From positions 1-34,532 of IMG/VR virus record IMGVR_UViG_3300030101_001813: a DNA stretch of 34,532 bases, one strand, 5' to 3'. How positions within the stretch are numbered: the stretch's first letter is position 1; each line of letters opens with the position of its first letter. A program made the position numbers and the translations under genes. Positions 7,074 through 13,929 of the stretch are shown one piece after another. Origin of the DNA: a virus. Under the pieces are notes generated by a model, which had not been told where the DNA came from, ran no database searches, and saw only the letters and a program-made list of their open reading frames with translations.

Positions 7074-7477
7074 TAACTATACTCTTTTTTGACTTGTAGT
7101 ATCACAGTGTATGTATCAGCACTAGAATGCCCTACTGTGGTAAATTGTATATCACCAGTTTTACCTGATCCTGCATTATTTGGTAATCCTCCAAATATTG
7201 AGTAATCATGATAACCACTTTGGTTTTCACCTAATTCAATACAAAACACATCACTAGTTGCGTCAAACAAAATTTTCACCTTCATACCGTTACATTGCCA
7301 CCATATTTTTTCTATAGTGGCTCCAGTACAAGCTTGACCAAGAGAATTATTAGATAAGGCACTTACATCTACCTTTGTAACAGCACTTTCACCAGTGCCG
7401 TCTGACACGTTTGTGAATTTTAATACTGCCTTGCTACTACCATCTATGATAGTTTGTGAGGTTACTGCATCTGCCAT
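7073..7477 (-). CDS. Putative virion protein (134 aa)
   Basis: This beta-rich protein has T-S-Q-T-I-I-D-G, A-V-L-K-F-T-N-V-S-D-G-T-G-E and C-T-G-A-T-I-E-K-I-W-W-Q-C-N-G-M-K-V near its middle, and ends V-I-L-Q-V-K-K-E-Y-S. It has no signal peptide, membrane segment or catalytic motif. Proteins with the I-W-W-x-x-x-G-M-x-V pattern are frequent structural proteins near the capsid genes of aquatic phages. An excellent RBS (TAGGAGGATTAT) precedes the ATG. A decoration or tail-tip protein is plausible. Confidence 0.6.
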   Translation of the reverse strand: MADAVTSQTIIDGSSKAVLKFTNVSDGTGESAVTKVDVSALSNNSLGQACTGATIEKIWWQCNGMKVKILFDATSDVFCIELGENQSGYHDYSIFGGLPNNAGSGKTGDIQFTTVGHSSADTYTVILQVKKEYS

Positions 7478-7489
7478 ATAATCCTCCTA

Positions 7490-7996
7490 TTATTGATCAG
7501 CAAAAGCTGGAGCGGTCGCTGATGTTACATTACCAAATATTTGGTAATTAGTTGTGTTCAAACCGATTATAGTAATATCAAATCCAGCAGGAACGTTTAA
7601 TTGTATACTACTGTTTGAGTTTCCATCAGAAAAAACAGAACTTACTTCATTGTCAGAATCTAAAAATGTAACACCACCAATATAAAAATTTGTATTTCCT
7701 GGAGTTACTATAATGGCATCTGTTCCATCAGCGGCTCCACCAGCATAAACAAATCTAAATATTGATCCAGCTATTGGTGCTGGAAGTGTGTATGTATTGT
7801 CTTGACTTCCATCTGGAACAAGTAAAATTCTACCACTATGAGTAGCATTTGTAAGTGTAACGTCACCATCAGATAAACTTACTGGACCGTCACCTAAAGT
7901 AATAACTTCTGTAATTGTTCCAGTTGAAGCATTCTTACTGATTGTTTTCATTGTAGTTTCAGATCTTAAGGGACCTGTAAAAGTTGTATTAGCCAT
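7490..7996 (-). CDS. Putative virion protein (168 aa), first gene after capsid terminator
   Basis: The protein begins MANTTFTGPLRSE, a start seen in many phage structural proteins. It is followed by beta-rich Ser/Thr/Gly-rich sequence with R-I-L-L-V-P, Y-T-L-P-A-P, I-F-R-F-V-Y-A-G-G-A-A and F-D-I-T-I-I-G-L-N-T-T. No enzymatic residues stand out. It is likely a capsid decoration, head-fibre or tail structural protein. It has a strong RBS (CAAGGAGATTAAT) and is the first gene downstream of the terminator that ends the capsid unit, so its expression depends on read-through or on a promoter I could not identify in the 60-bp gap. Confidence 0.6.
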   Translation of the reverse strand: MANTTFTGPLRSETTMKTISKNASTGTITEVITLGDGPVSLSDGDVTLTNATHSGRILLVPDGSQDNTYTLPAPIAGSIFRFVYAGGAADGTDAIIVTPGNTNFYIGGVTFLDSDNEVSSVFSDGNSNSSIQLNVPAGFDITIIGLNTTNYQIFGNVTSATAPAFADQ

Positions 7997-8058
7997 ATTA
8001 ATCTCCTTGTCTTGGCTTTGTCGGGTATATTCCCGTCAAGGTATTAAAACTATAACAT

Positions 8059-8085
8059 AAAAAAAGAGCGACTGTAAAGTCGCTC
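8059..8085 (-). terminator. Rho-independent terminator after the capsid gene
   Basis: On the minus strand an 8-bp stem (GAGCGACT/AGTCGCTC, 4-nt loop) is followed directly by seven T residues. It lies 26 nt beyond the major capsid stop. A second small hairpin (CAAGG/CCTTG) sits between stop and terminator at 8095-8108. It should separate high-level capsid transcription from the tail module. Confidence 0.9.
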
Positions 8086-8110
8086 CTTAGTCTCCAAGGG
8101 GATCCTTGAA

Positions 8111-9019
8111 TTAAGCTCCTGGAGAGCCAAATACACAACGAGGGTCTGATACACCAAAGCTGTATCTTTCTCTTGCTTTATATCTAACATTACCAGTATC
8201 AAAATCGCCTTCCATTGATGTTGCAATACCAGCTCTTTCAAAATGTTTAAAACCATTTGGTGAGTCTGTTTTAATGAAAAATGCGTCTGTATCTGTTAGG
8301 AAGTGGTTAACCACATAACCATCAGGTAACATACCCATATTTCTATGTGCATTGACATCATTGTCAGCAGTTCCTGGACGTAAGTTACTCGCCATTAATC
8401 TTTCAGCTACAAACTGTAAGTTTACTGGAATAATTAATTTACGACCCATCAAAGCTATTCTCATACCCCTTTCATCTGTAAATCCGGAGATATCAATTAG
8501 AGATTGCTCTAATGATGTTTCATTCAAGTCAGCCGCAGTTGATAACTCGTTTCTGAAAGTACCACCACCTGAAGTTGGATGATCTGTAGCACAAAGCTCC
8601 TTACCATCACCAAAAGTGAAACCACTATCAAAAGCGTTGTTTAAAATACTCGCCGCTTTGACTTGTTTTGTGTTGGACATAGATCTTGCTAACGCTCTTG
8701 TGTATCTACTAGAAAGTCTATCATAAAGATTATCTTCTATAGCCTCTTCAGTAATAGCAAAAGCCAAAGCTATTGTTTCATGGGTATATCTAGCAGTGAA
8801 TGATTCATTCGCAGTATCAAAGGAAACCGCCGCTCCCTCTGCTTTTTCTGGTGCAGTACCAAACCCTACTAACATTACCTCTTCTTCAAAAGCTCTGTCA
8901 GAAGTTTCTGTCTCAAATATTTCGGCATGTTCGTTTTCATACCTGTCGTACTCCATGCCAAATAGAGCGTTCAATCCTGGCTCTAATTCCTTAAGGAGTT
9001 GTGATCTTGCAATAGCCAT
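8111..9019 (-). CDS. Major capsid protein (HK97-fold, Mu gpT-like)
   Basis: The 302-residue product begins MAIARSQLLKELEPGLNALF. It carries F-E-E-E-V-M-L-V-G-F-G-x-A-P-x-K-A-E-G near residues 44-62, then Y-T-H-E-T-I-A-L-A-F-A-I-T-E-E-A-I-E-D-N-L-Y and an R-Y-T-R-A-L-A-R-S helix. The C-terminal beta region ends G-N-V-R-Y-K-A-R-E-R-Y-S-F-G-V-S-D-P-R. This order matches Mu gpT-type capsid proteins with the HK97 fold. It shows no obvious prohead protease region. A strong RBS (TAGGAGGGTATA) and a terminator just downstream fit very high expression. Confidence 0.88.
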   Translation of the reverse strand: MAIARSQLLKELEPGLNALFGMEYDRYENEHAEIFETETSDRAFEEEVMLVGFGTAPEKAEGAAVSFDTANESFTARYTHETIALAFAITEEAIEDNLYDRLSSRYTRALARSMSNTKQVKAASILNNAFDSGFTFGDGKELCATDHPTSGGGTFRNELSTAADLNETSLEQSLIDISGFTDERGMRIALMGRKLIIPVNLQFVAERLMASNLRPGTADNDVNAHRNMGMLPDGYVVNHFLTDTDAFFIKTDSPNGFKHFERAGIATSMEGDFDTGNVRYKARERYSFGVSDPRCVFGSPGA

Positions 9020-9028
9020 TATACCCTC

Positions 9029-9649
9029 CTATAAGCCAGTTGTTGCAGTATGAAATGGTAAATTAAGTTTTACCAAAAAGATAACTCCAGCTGAGGTGAC
9101 ATCAATATCTTCAAAGTCATCCTTGATGCCAATGATTCTAAAGTTGTCCGTTGCTGTAGTTGCTCCTGCACTTGCCACAGAAAGTTCACCAATAGATTTA
9201 CCAGTTGAACCATTCTCTGAACCAAAGCCAGTACCTTCTGCATTAGAATGTACTAGAGCTTGTGCAGTCGCCGCATTTGTTAAAGAAGCATCTGCTTGAA
9301 TCTCAAACACTTGGTGAGGGTTATCATAAATATGAACCGTCGCTTCTGTGCCTGATTTAATTGCAGACGTTCCAGGATAATGATTATCAAAACGAGGTTT
9401 CCCGTTTAAATCAATATATTCACATCCGTTCATAACGCCTAAGATTGCTACACTTCCACCGTCTGAAGCTGAAACATCGACTAAACCATTTGTTAATGGT
9501 ATGACCATATCACCTTGAAAAATTGAACTAGATGATCCAGCCGTCGCCGCTGTCTGTACTTTGTACTTCGTCAGCCCCATTGAGTTTGGTGCAGAACCTA
9601 ATAAGTTATGAGGACGTAAACCAAAAGGGGCATCAATATTTGTAGCCAT
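9029..9649 (-). CDS. Putative minor capsid or decoration protein
   Basis: The 206-residue product starts MATNIDAPFGLRPHNLLGSA. It carries a beta-rich core with Y-K-V-Q-T-A, I-F-Q-G-D-M-V-I-P-L-T-N-G, V-A-I-L-G-V-M-N-G-C-E-Y-I-D and a late V-Y/I-Y-D-N-P-H-Q-V-F-E-I-Q-A-D segment. This N-terminal D-A-P-F-G-L-R-P pattern is typical of small proteins encoded immediately upstream of the capsid gene in aquatic podoviruses. These are considered capsid-stabilising or decoration proteins. It shares its transcription unit with the capsid gene and has a strong RBS (GTAGGAGACAAAA). Confidence 0.7.
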   Translation of the reverse strand: MATNIDAPFGLRPHNLLGSAPNSMGLTKYKVQTAATAGSSSSIFQGDMVIPLTNGLVDVSASDGGSVAILGVMNGCEYIDLNGKPRFDNHYPGTSAIKSGTEATVHIYDNPHQVFEIQADASLTNAATAQALVHSNAEGTGFGSENGSTGKSIGELSVASAGATTATDNFRIIGIKDDFEDIDVTSAGVIFLVKLNLPFHTATTGL

Positions 9650-9675
9650 TTTTGTCTCCTACTCATAAGTTAAAG

Positions 9676-10137
9676 TTATTTGGAACTAGTTGCCTTCGCT
9701 CCAAAGGTTACACGACTTTGCCGTTCTGGTTTAAGGATCGGCATACTTGGGTGTTGCTCTCTCATCATATCATTGTCGACAGCATCCATTTGATCGGACG
9801 TTTTTTGTTGAAAATATTTTTGTCGTTCATTCTTTGTTTCAAGAGGAAATCTTGCAAGTACCAGACCACCCACACCAATAACTCCAGCGTGTTTTCCATC
9901 CTGGATTGTCGGTGCCTCAAAATCTGGATACTCATCAGCTCTTACTAAATCAAACCCTTCACGGAGTCTGGCAGAAAGATTTTTTACATCATCAAAACCC
10001 ATTACAGAAGTACGGATCCAACGATGCACAAAACCCTCTGGAGCTGGGGGTGCATCTAAAGTAGATGGTGGTTTCCAAGGTGTTCTACGAGTTGTTTTGT
10101 CTCTAGTCGCCTCGGTGCGTGTTTGACGGTTTGACAT
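9676..10137 (-). CDS. Conserved head-module protein (153 aa)
   Basis: The N-terminus is basic and disordered (R-Q-T-R-T-E-A-T-R-D-K-T-T-R-R). The core contains P-E-G-F-V-H-R-W-I-R-T-S-V-M-G, D-D-V-K-N-L-S-A-R-L-R-E-G-F and V-R-A-D-E-Y-P-D-F, then G-V-I-G-V-G-G-L-V-L-A-R-F-P. This pattern recurs between scaffold and capsid genes of aquatic phages. I know of no demonstrated function. A role in head assembly is inferred from its fixed position. The RBS is AAGGAGACAAT. Confidence 0.65.
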   Translation of the reverse strand: MSNRQTRTEATRDKTTRRTPWKPPSTLDAPPAPEGFVHRWIRTSVMGFDDVKNLSARLREGFDLVRADEYPDFEAPTIQDGKHAGVIGVGGLVLARFPLETKNERQKYFQQKTSDQMDAVDNDMMREQHPSMPILKPERQSRVTFGAKATSSK

Positions 10138-10147
10138 ATTGTCTCCT

Positions 10148-11062
10148 TCACGTTGTAGCTAAACTTTGTTTTTGTTTCTGTTTAGCATATTGTTCTAATG
10201 ATACACCAAGTTTCTTGGCGATTGCAACCTCTGATTTTGTTAAAGTCACTTTTTTAGAGTTCCTTGCACCAGAAGACCTTGTTGCAGGAGCTACTGGAGT
10301 GTTAACAGAGGTGGTTTGAGGAGCACTTTCCTCAAACTTGTGAGGGAAAGCTTCCCTTATTTTTTGATCAATGACAGTGTAATATTCATCTGTTAATGCG
10401 TATTGTTCACCATATTGTTTAATTAAATCATTATGAACACTAAAAGCAGTTAGTGTCATAGGTTCATCAGATCCAAACCATGTGTTTTTTTCAGCCCAAG
10501 CCTGAGCTTTTGGATGTACTGGTTTAGGGGCTTGTTGACCTTGTTGTGCTTGAGGTTGTTGTTCCACAACTTTGGCTTGTTCCTCACGTGTTACTTTTGC
10601 TTTGTTCAGTTCTCCAGCTTCAACAGCAAGTCTAGCCAAATCTTTATTTATATTTACCTGAGCTTCAACATCTCCAGCAGATATAGCCTCGGCTAATTTT
10701 GTTTTAAGAGTTGCTTCTTCGCTTGTAACTCGAGCATCATATTCTTTTATGTAAGAGTCATCAATGGTTTTAGAACGTTCTTGTAGAGCTTTATTTTCTT
10801 TTTGTAAGCCTTGTGCATAATCGATCGCCGCTTTTTCCCTACGTTCAGCCTCACGTATCTTCCAAGTCATTTCTTCAATACGTTTGCGTACTTTTTTACT
10901 GTAGCCGTCTAGCCCTTCTTCACTTTTTTCTTCAGCTTCAGTTTCTTTGGCATCTTCGACTTGCTCAACTTTAATTTCTTCTTTGGTTTCTTGTAAGTCA
11001 ACTTCAACTTCTTCATTGTCAACCTCTAATGGTAATTCTTCTTGTTTTTGTGCTTCTGCCAT
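10148..11062 (-). CDS. Probable capsid scaffolding protein
   Basis: This 304-residue protein has the usual scaffold layout. It has a very acidic N-terminus (residues 1-55, nearly all Glu/Asp/Val), a long coiled coil (about 56-170, with E-M-T-W-K-I-R-E-A-E-R-R-E-K and L-Q-K-E-N-K-A-L-Q-E-R) and a Gln/Pro-rich linker. A helical domain follows (A-W-A-E-K-N-T-W-F-G-S-D ... A-L-T-D-E-Y-Y), and the C-terminus is Lys-rich. The A-E-K-N-x-W-F-G pattern is common in scaffolds of podovirus heads. It is placed directly upstream of the capsid genes. Confidence 0.78.
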   Translation of the reverse strand: MAEAQKQEELPLEVDNEEVEVDLQETKEEIKVEQVEDAKETEAEEKSEEGLDGYSKKVRKRIEEMTWKIREAERREKAAIDYAQGLQKENKALQERSKTIDDSYIKEYDARVTSEEATLKTKLAEAISAGDVEAQVNINKDLARLAVEAGELNKAKVTREEQAKVVEQQPQAQQGQQAPKPVHPKAQAWAEKNTWFGSDEPMTLTAFSVHNDLIKQYGEQYALTDEYYTVIDQKIREAFPHKFEESAPQTTSVNTPVAPATRSSGARNSKKVTLTKSEVAIAKKLGVSLEQYAKQKQKQSLATT

Positions 11063-11071
11063 TTTAATCTC

Positions 11072-11509
11072 CTATGTATGCAAAATATCTTCAGGGTTAT
11101 TTATAGTAGCTAATATTTCATCATCGTTTAATAATCTAACTTCACCACCATCTATTTTAAATCTACTTCCTGCATATCGACCGAATATTACCCAGTCTTT
11201 TTCTTTGCACCATGGATTATACATATCTCCAAATTTTTCTTTGTCTTTGAATGCAAGAGGACCGATCTTCAAAACATATCCACATACGGTAGCCAAAGCT
11301 TCACGCTCTACAGCTTCGTCGGGTATAAAAACACCACCCTCAGTTTTGCCTTTACCCTTGTAAGGCAAAATTAAGACACGCCAACCAGTAGGCTGAGGCA
11401 TTTTATCTAGATTGGATTCTTGTGTTTCTGTTTGTTTTTCGGGGGTTTCTTGTTTTGTTACTTCTTGATATTTTTTAGCTAATCTTCTAGGGACTATTAG
11501 TTTACTCAT
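11072..11509 (-). CDS. GroES-like co-chaperonin
   Basis: After a 40-residue basic/polar N-terminal extension, residues 41-140 follow the Cpn10 fold: W-R-V-L-I-L-P-Y, then G-G-V-F-I-P-D-E-A-V-E-R-E, A-T-V-C-G-Y-V-L-K-I-G-P, D-W-V-I-F-G-R-Y-A-G and I-L-A-T-I. It would cap host GroEL and help fold the capsid protein, as T4 gp31 does. The T-E-G-G-V-F-I-P region corresponds to the mobile loop that binds GroEL. Its location next to scaffold and capsid supports this. It overlaps the upstream gene by 8 nt and has its own RBS (AGGTGGAAC). Confidence 0.85.
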   Translation of the reverse strand: MSKLIVPRRLAKKYQEVTKQETPEKQTETQESNLDKMPQPTGWRVLILPYKGKGKTEGGVFIPDEAVEREALATVCGYVLKIGPLAFKDKEKFGDMYNPWCKEKDWVIFGRYAGSRFKIDGGEVRLLNDDEILATINNPEDILHT

Positions 11510-11690
11510 GTTCCACCTTTTTGAGCAAGAGTTTTACCTCTTGTTGTAATGTTGCAAGTTCTGAGAGTCTAGCTCTCGCTTCCTTGTAGGCTTCAAAGTT
11601 ATCTATGTTACCATATAACAGTTGTTCTTCTAAACTTCGTTGCCTTTCTTTTAGAATATTAACTATTCTATCATAAATGTAAAGATCCAT
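11502..11690 (-). CDS. Small coiled-coil protein (62 aa)
   Basis: An all-helical, charged protein: D-R-I-V-N-I-L-K-E-R-Q-R-S-L-E-E-Q-L-L-Y-G, then E-A-Y-K-E-A-R-A-R-L-S-E-L-A-T-L-Q-Q-E-V-K-L-L-L. Short coiled-coil proteins of this shape are common in head modules of podoviruses, next to holin, portal or chaperonin genes, but no function is known to me. The gene abuts its neighbour (TAAATG) and has no clear RBS of its own, so translation is probably coupled. Confidence 0.6.
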   Translation of the reverse strand: MDLYIYDRIVNILKERQRSLEEQLLYGNIDNFEAYKEARARLSELATLQQEVKLLLKKVEHE

Positions 11691-11996
11691 TTATTTTTTT
11701 ACTTTTTTCTCTTTTTGTTTTTTAAGGGCGGTCTTCCCCTTTTTCGCAATACTGGCTTGTTGAGGCTTTCCTGCGAACTTTGCTCTCTGCTCAACGACGG
11801 TGAGTATCTGGATTTTTCTGGCGTAGGGTTTTTTAATTCTTTTAACTTTTGCCACAGTAGCTCTAGCATCTGCTGGAGTTGCATATTTAATGCTGACAGT
11901 ATCTTTGGGATTTTCATCAGTATATAATCTCCTTCCACTTCCTTTTGGTTTTTTACCAGTGCCTACTTTAGGATCTTTTGTTTTTCTTTTTGCCAT
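11691..11996 (-). CDS. Basic conserved phage protein (101 aa)
   Basis: A folded core is marked by G-S-G-R-R-L-Y-T-D-E-N-P-K-D-T-V, then Y-A-T-P-A-D-A-R-A-T-V-A-K-V-K-R-I-K-K-P-Y-A-R-K-I-Q-I-L-T-V and E-Q-R-A-K. Lys-rich ends flank it. The Y-T-D-E-N-P-x-D-T and R-K-I-Q-I motifs recur in small proteins of aquatic phage genomes, so this is a genuine family of unknown role. Its net charge is strongly positive, consistent with nucleic-acid binding. It overlaps the preceding gene by 29 nt. Confidence 0.65.
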   Translation of the reverse strand: MAKRKTKDPKVGTGKKPKGSGRRLYTDENPKDTVSIKYATPADARATVAKVKRIKKPYARKIQILTVVEQRAKFAGKPQQASIAKKGKTALKKQKEKKVKK

Positions 11997-12090
11997 TTTT
12001 TATAACACTCGCTAATGTTTTTGCTTGTCCTTGATGTGTTTTAACAGCTTTTTTCAAACCTTTTATTACACCTTTAATTTTCTTTTTCAT
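11968..12090 (-). CDS. Very small basic protein (40 aa)
   Basis: An ATG at 12090 (TAATG overlap with the gene before; RBS ACAAGGAGAACATA) opens a 40-codon frame. The product is one amphipathic basic helix (K-K-K-I-K-G-V-I-K-G-L-K-K-A-V-K-T-H) plus a Lys/Asn tail. It has no recognisable family. The good RBS and tight overlap on both sides support translation. It could interact with membrane or nucleic acid. Confidence 0.6.
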   Translation of the reverse strand: MKKKIKGVIKGLKKAVKTHQGQAKTLASVIKNGKKKNKRS

Positions 12091-12227
12091 TATGTTCTCC
12101 TTGTTTTTTTAGCTTCTTTAAAATGTTTAGCAGTTGGTCTGCCCTTTTGTCCAGCTTTACGCATTTTTTCTCCGCTTCCAGCTTTTATTCTTTTACGTTT
12201 TGCGTGTATGTTTTTATATAAACTCAT
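12090..12227 (-). CDS. Small conserved phage protein (45 aa, IHAKRKRI motif)
   Basis: The start overlaps the holin stop (ATGA). The product reads M-S-L-Y-K-N-I-H-A-K-R-K-R-I-K-A-G-S-G-E-K-M-R-K, then G-x-x-G-R-P-T-A-K-H-F-K-E-A. This I-x-A-K-R-x-R-I-x-x-G-S-G-E-x-M-R pattern is a very common tiny protein in aquatic phage genomes, usually close to lysis or head genes. Its function is unknown. Conservation of the pattern makes this a confident gene despite its size. Confidence 0.72.
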   Translation of the reverse strand: MSLYKNIHAKRKRIKAGSGEKMRKAGQKGRPTAKHFKEAKKTRRT

Positions 12228-12601
12228 TTTTTTGTATCCACTTTTTTGGTTTTGTCATATGATCGCATTCCAGCGATGCCTAGCATACCGAACAATAAAG
12301 GCATCATAACCGACATATCTGCTTGAGGTATTATAATTCCAAATCCTGCCAATATAGGACTAATCATGTAATTTATTGCTAACGATAAACCACAAATCCA
12401 ACCAATTAAGGGTCGCCAAGAACTTTGAAACCAGTTACCTTTTGCTTCTTCTTGGTTTACTTTTATCTGTGCTAACGCTAATTCCTGAGCATGTTTCTCG
12501 GACATAGTTGCTATATCATGTGCTAACTGTGCCTTTTTGTCAGCATCTGGAATAAATTTATCTAGTAATCCTGTGACTGGACCAATAAGTGCTGATAACA
12601 T
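12224..12601 (-). CDS. Holin, 3TM type
   Basis: The start is the ATG at 12601, which overlaps the previous stop (TAATG); a TTG two codons earlier is unlikely. The 125-residue protein begins MLSALIGPVTGLLDKFIPDA with an N-terminal hydrophobic segment. An E/Q-rich helix follows, then Q-S-S-W-R-P-L-I-G-W-I-C-G-L and two more hydrophobic spans up to G-M-R-S-Y-D-K. The W-R-P-x-x-G-W motif before paired membrane segments is the hallmark of the GTA/3TM holin family. It would permeabilise the inner membrane at lysis. No endolysin is seen near it. Confidence 0.85.
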   Translation of the reverse strand: MLSALIGPVTGLLDKFIPDADKKAQLAHDIATMSEKHAQELALAQIKVNQEEAKGNWFQSSWRPLIGWICGLSLAINYMISPILAGFGIIIPQADMSVMMPLLFGMLGIAGMRSYDKTKKVDTKK

Positions 12602-12798
12602 TACCAAAGCCTCACTCTGTTTTTATCTACCTTAACTAATTTACAAAAGCACGAGTATCTTTTTTCATCTTCACCAATAACAATATATTGTTCATTAAGG
12701 TTTTGTTTAAAATATTTACATGTATTAACATTTTCAAAATGCAATGTTCCCGCAGGACTTCCACTTAAATAACACATAAGCAAAAAAGCTGGACTCAC
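12601..12798 (-). CDS. Small protein with hydrophobic N-terminus, GTG start (65 aa)
   Basis: The gene begins with GTG at 12798 in a GTGA overlap with the preceding stop and is immediately followed by the holin. The N-terminus (SPAFLLMCYLSGSPAGTL) is hydrophobic enough for a short signal peptide. The mature part has four Cys (N-T-C-K-Y-F, Y-S-C-F-C) that might form disulphides in the periplasm. Its position beside the holin makes a lysis accessory role possible, but there is no spanin signature. Function unknown. Confidence 0.6.
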   Translation of the reverse strand: MSPAFLLMCYLSGSPAGTLHFENVNTCKYFKQNLNEQYIVIGEDEKRYSCFCKLVKVDKNRVRLW

Positions 12799-13091
12799 TT
12801 AACTCCTCTAAACTTAATACCCTGAGTCGCCGCTCCACCACCACGACTTACCATGCCTCTTGATTCTCTATCAGCACGATTGTCTCTAGCTCTCATTGTT
12901 ACTGAACCACCCATATTAAATTTTCGTCTGGTCATTTTCATGGTAGGCACTACACCACCTTTTGCCATACCGCTATCTGTCAACCTCCTAATGTCATCTT
13001 CTAACATTTCTTTTAAGTCGTCAAAGTTTGGGTTTGACTCATCAAGGTTTTTTAATTGTTCTTGCAGTTCTTTTAATCTATCATCACTCAT
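12795..13091 (-). CDS. Conserved phage protein with acidic helix and Gly/Arg tail (98 aa)
   Basis: Residues 1-40 form an acidic amphipathic helix (R-L-K-E-L-Q-E-Q-L-K-N-L, D-D-L-K-E-M-L-E-D-D-I-R-R-L). Residues 42-98 are Gly/Met/Arg-rich and probably disordered, with M-A-K-G-G-V-V-P and R-R-K-F-N-M-G-G-S-V, ending R-G-G-G-A-A-T-Q-G-I-K-F-R-G. The M-A-K-G-G and M-G-G patterns are frequent in aquatic phage head proteins. The function is unknown; a DNA or portal-binding role is possible. The RBS is AAGGAGAGTAAA. Confidence 0.6.
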   Translation of the reverse strand: MSDDRLKELQEQLKNLDESNPNFDDLKEMLEDDIRRLTDSGMAKGGVVPTMKMTRRKFNMGGSVTMRARDNRADRESRGMVSRGGGAATQGIKFRGVK

Positions 13092-13101
13092 TTTACTCTC
13101 C

Positions 13102-13929
13102 TTATCCTAAGTTTCTAAATAAATTACCTAAACCTAATGTATTATCCTTTATAGGTATTCTAACTTCTATGTTTTGCCTAAAATCTCCTTCGTCTGTTCT
13201 TTTTGGAGACGTGTCAATTACCGTTCCTTCCGGAAGAATTTGTTGTAATTGTGGTGAAAAATAATCTACAGCTTTGCCAAGAACGGCAGGATTAGTCAAA
13301 AAATTTCTAGCATCTCTCATATCAAAAGCTGTTTCTGTTGCTGGACCCGAAAATGGATTGTTTTCATACCCAGAAATTATAGCTTTTTGAAAATCTGACA
13401 TGTCAGCACGATCCATGTTTTCCATAATGCCAAGATCTGGTTTTTTCTCTTCTTCTTTTTCTTCAAATATTTTTTGTCCATACTTACCTAAATTTTTTAT
13501 AATGCCAGTAATACCAAAATCACTTGCTCCTTGTATTATCGATGGTAATGTTTCTTGTAAGAACCTTTCTGCCCCTGAAAAATACATGCCTTTATCGCCA
13601 CGAACTTGAGGCTGTAAATATGAAGGTCTAACTAAATCTGATTGATTAGCAAAATTTTGAGCTCCAAAATAATCTCCTGCCACACGATTTCCTGGCTGAA
13701 GTCCACGTGACATATTAAGAGCTTGTGCAAATATAGGATTGTAATTTTCACTTCCTCTAATGTTTGACCTATTACCTACGTTTGCAAGTACCTCAGCGAT
13801 TGTTTGTTCCGCTTGTTGATCGGCTGTGTTTATACCAGAGTCTGCATAACTTTGTTGTGCATCAGCTAACTCTGCTATACCTCCTATTCCGGGACCAAAA
13901 TCACTAGCTGTGCCAAATAGTTCGCTCAT
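13102..13929 (-). CDS. Hypothetical head-module protein (275 aa)
   Basis: The gene starts with an ATGA overlap with the portal stop. The sequence is low in known motifs: a Gly/Ala/Asp-rich N-terminus (F-G-P-G-I-G-G-I-A-E-L-A-D-A-Q-Q-S-Y), a helical Gln/Asn-rich middle, an acidic E-K-E-E-E-K-K segment near residue 160 and a beta-type C-terminus. I do not recognise the family. Coupling to the portal suggests a virion protein; ejection or internal head proteins often lie here and are similarly Ala/Gln-rich (inference). Confidence 0.6.
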   Translation of the reverse strand: MSELFGTASDFGPGIGGIAELADAQQSYADSGINTADQQAEQTIAEVLANVGNRSNIRGSENYNPIFAQALNMSRGLQPGNRVAGDYFGAQNFANQSDLVRPSYLQPQVRGDKGMYFSGAERFLQETLPSIIQGASDFGITGIIKNLGKYGQKIFEEKEEEKKPDLGIMENMDRADMSDFQKAIISGYENNPFSGPATETAFDMRDARNFLTNPAVLGKAVDYFSPQLQQILPEGTVIDTSPKRTDEGDFRQNIEVRIPIKDNTLGLGNLFRNLG

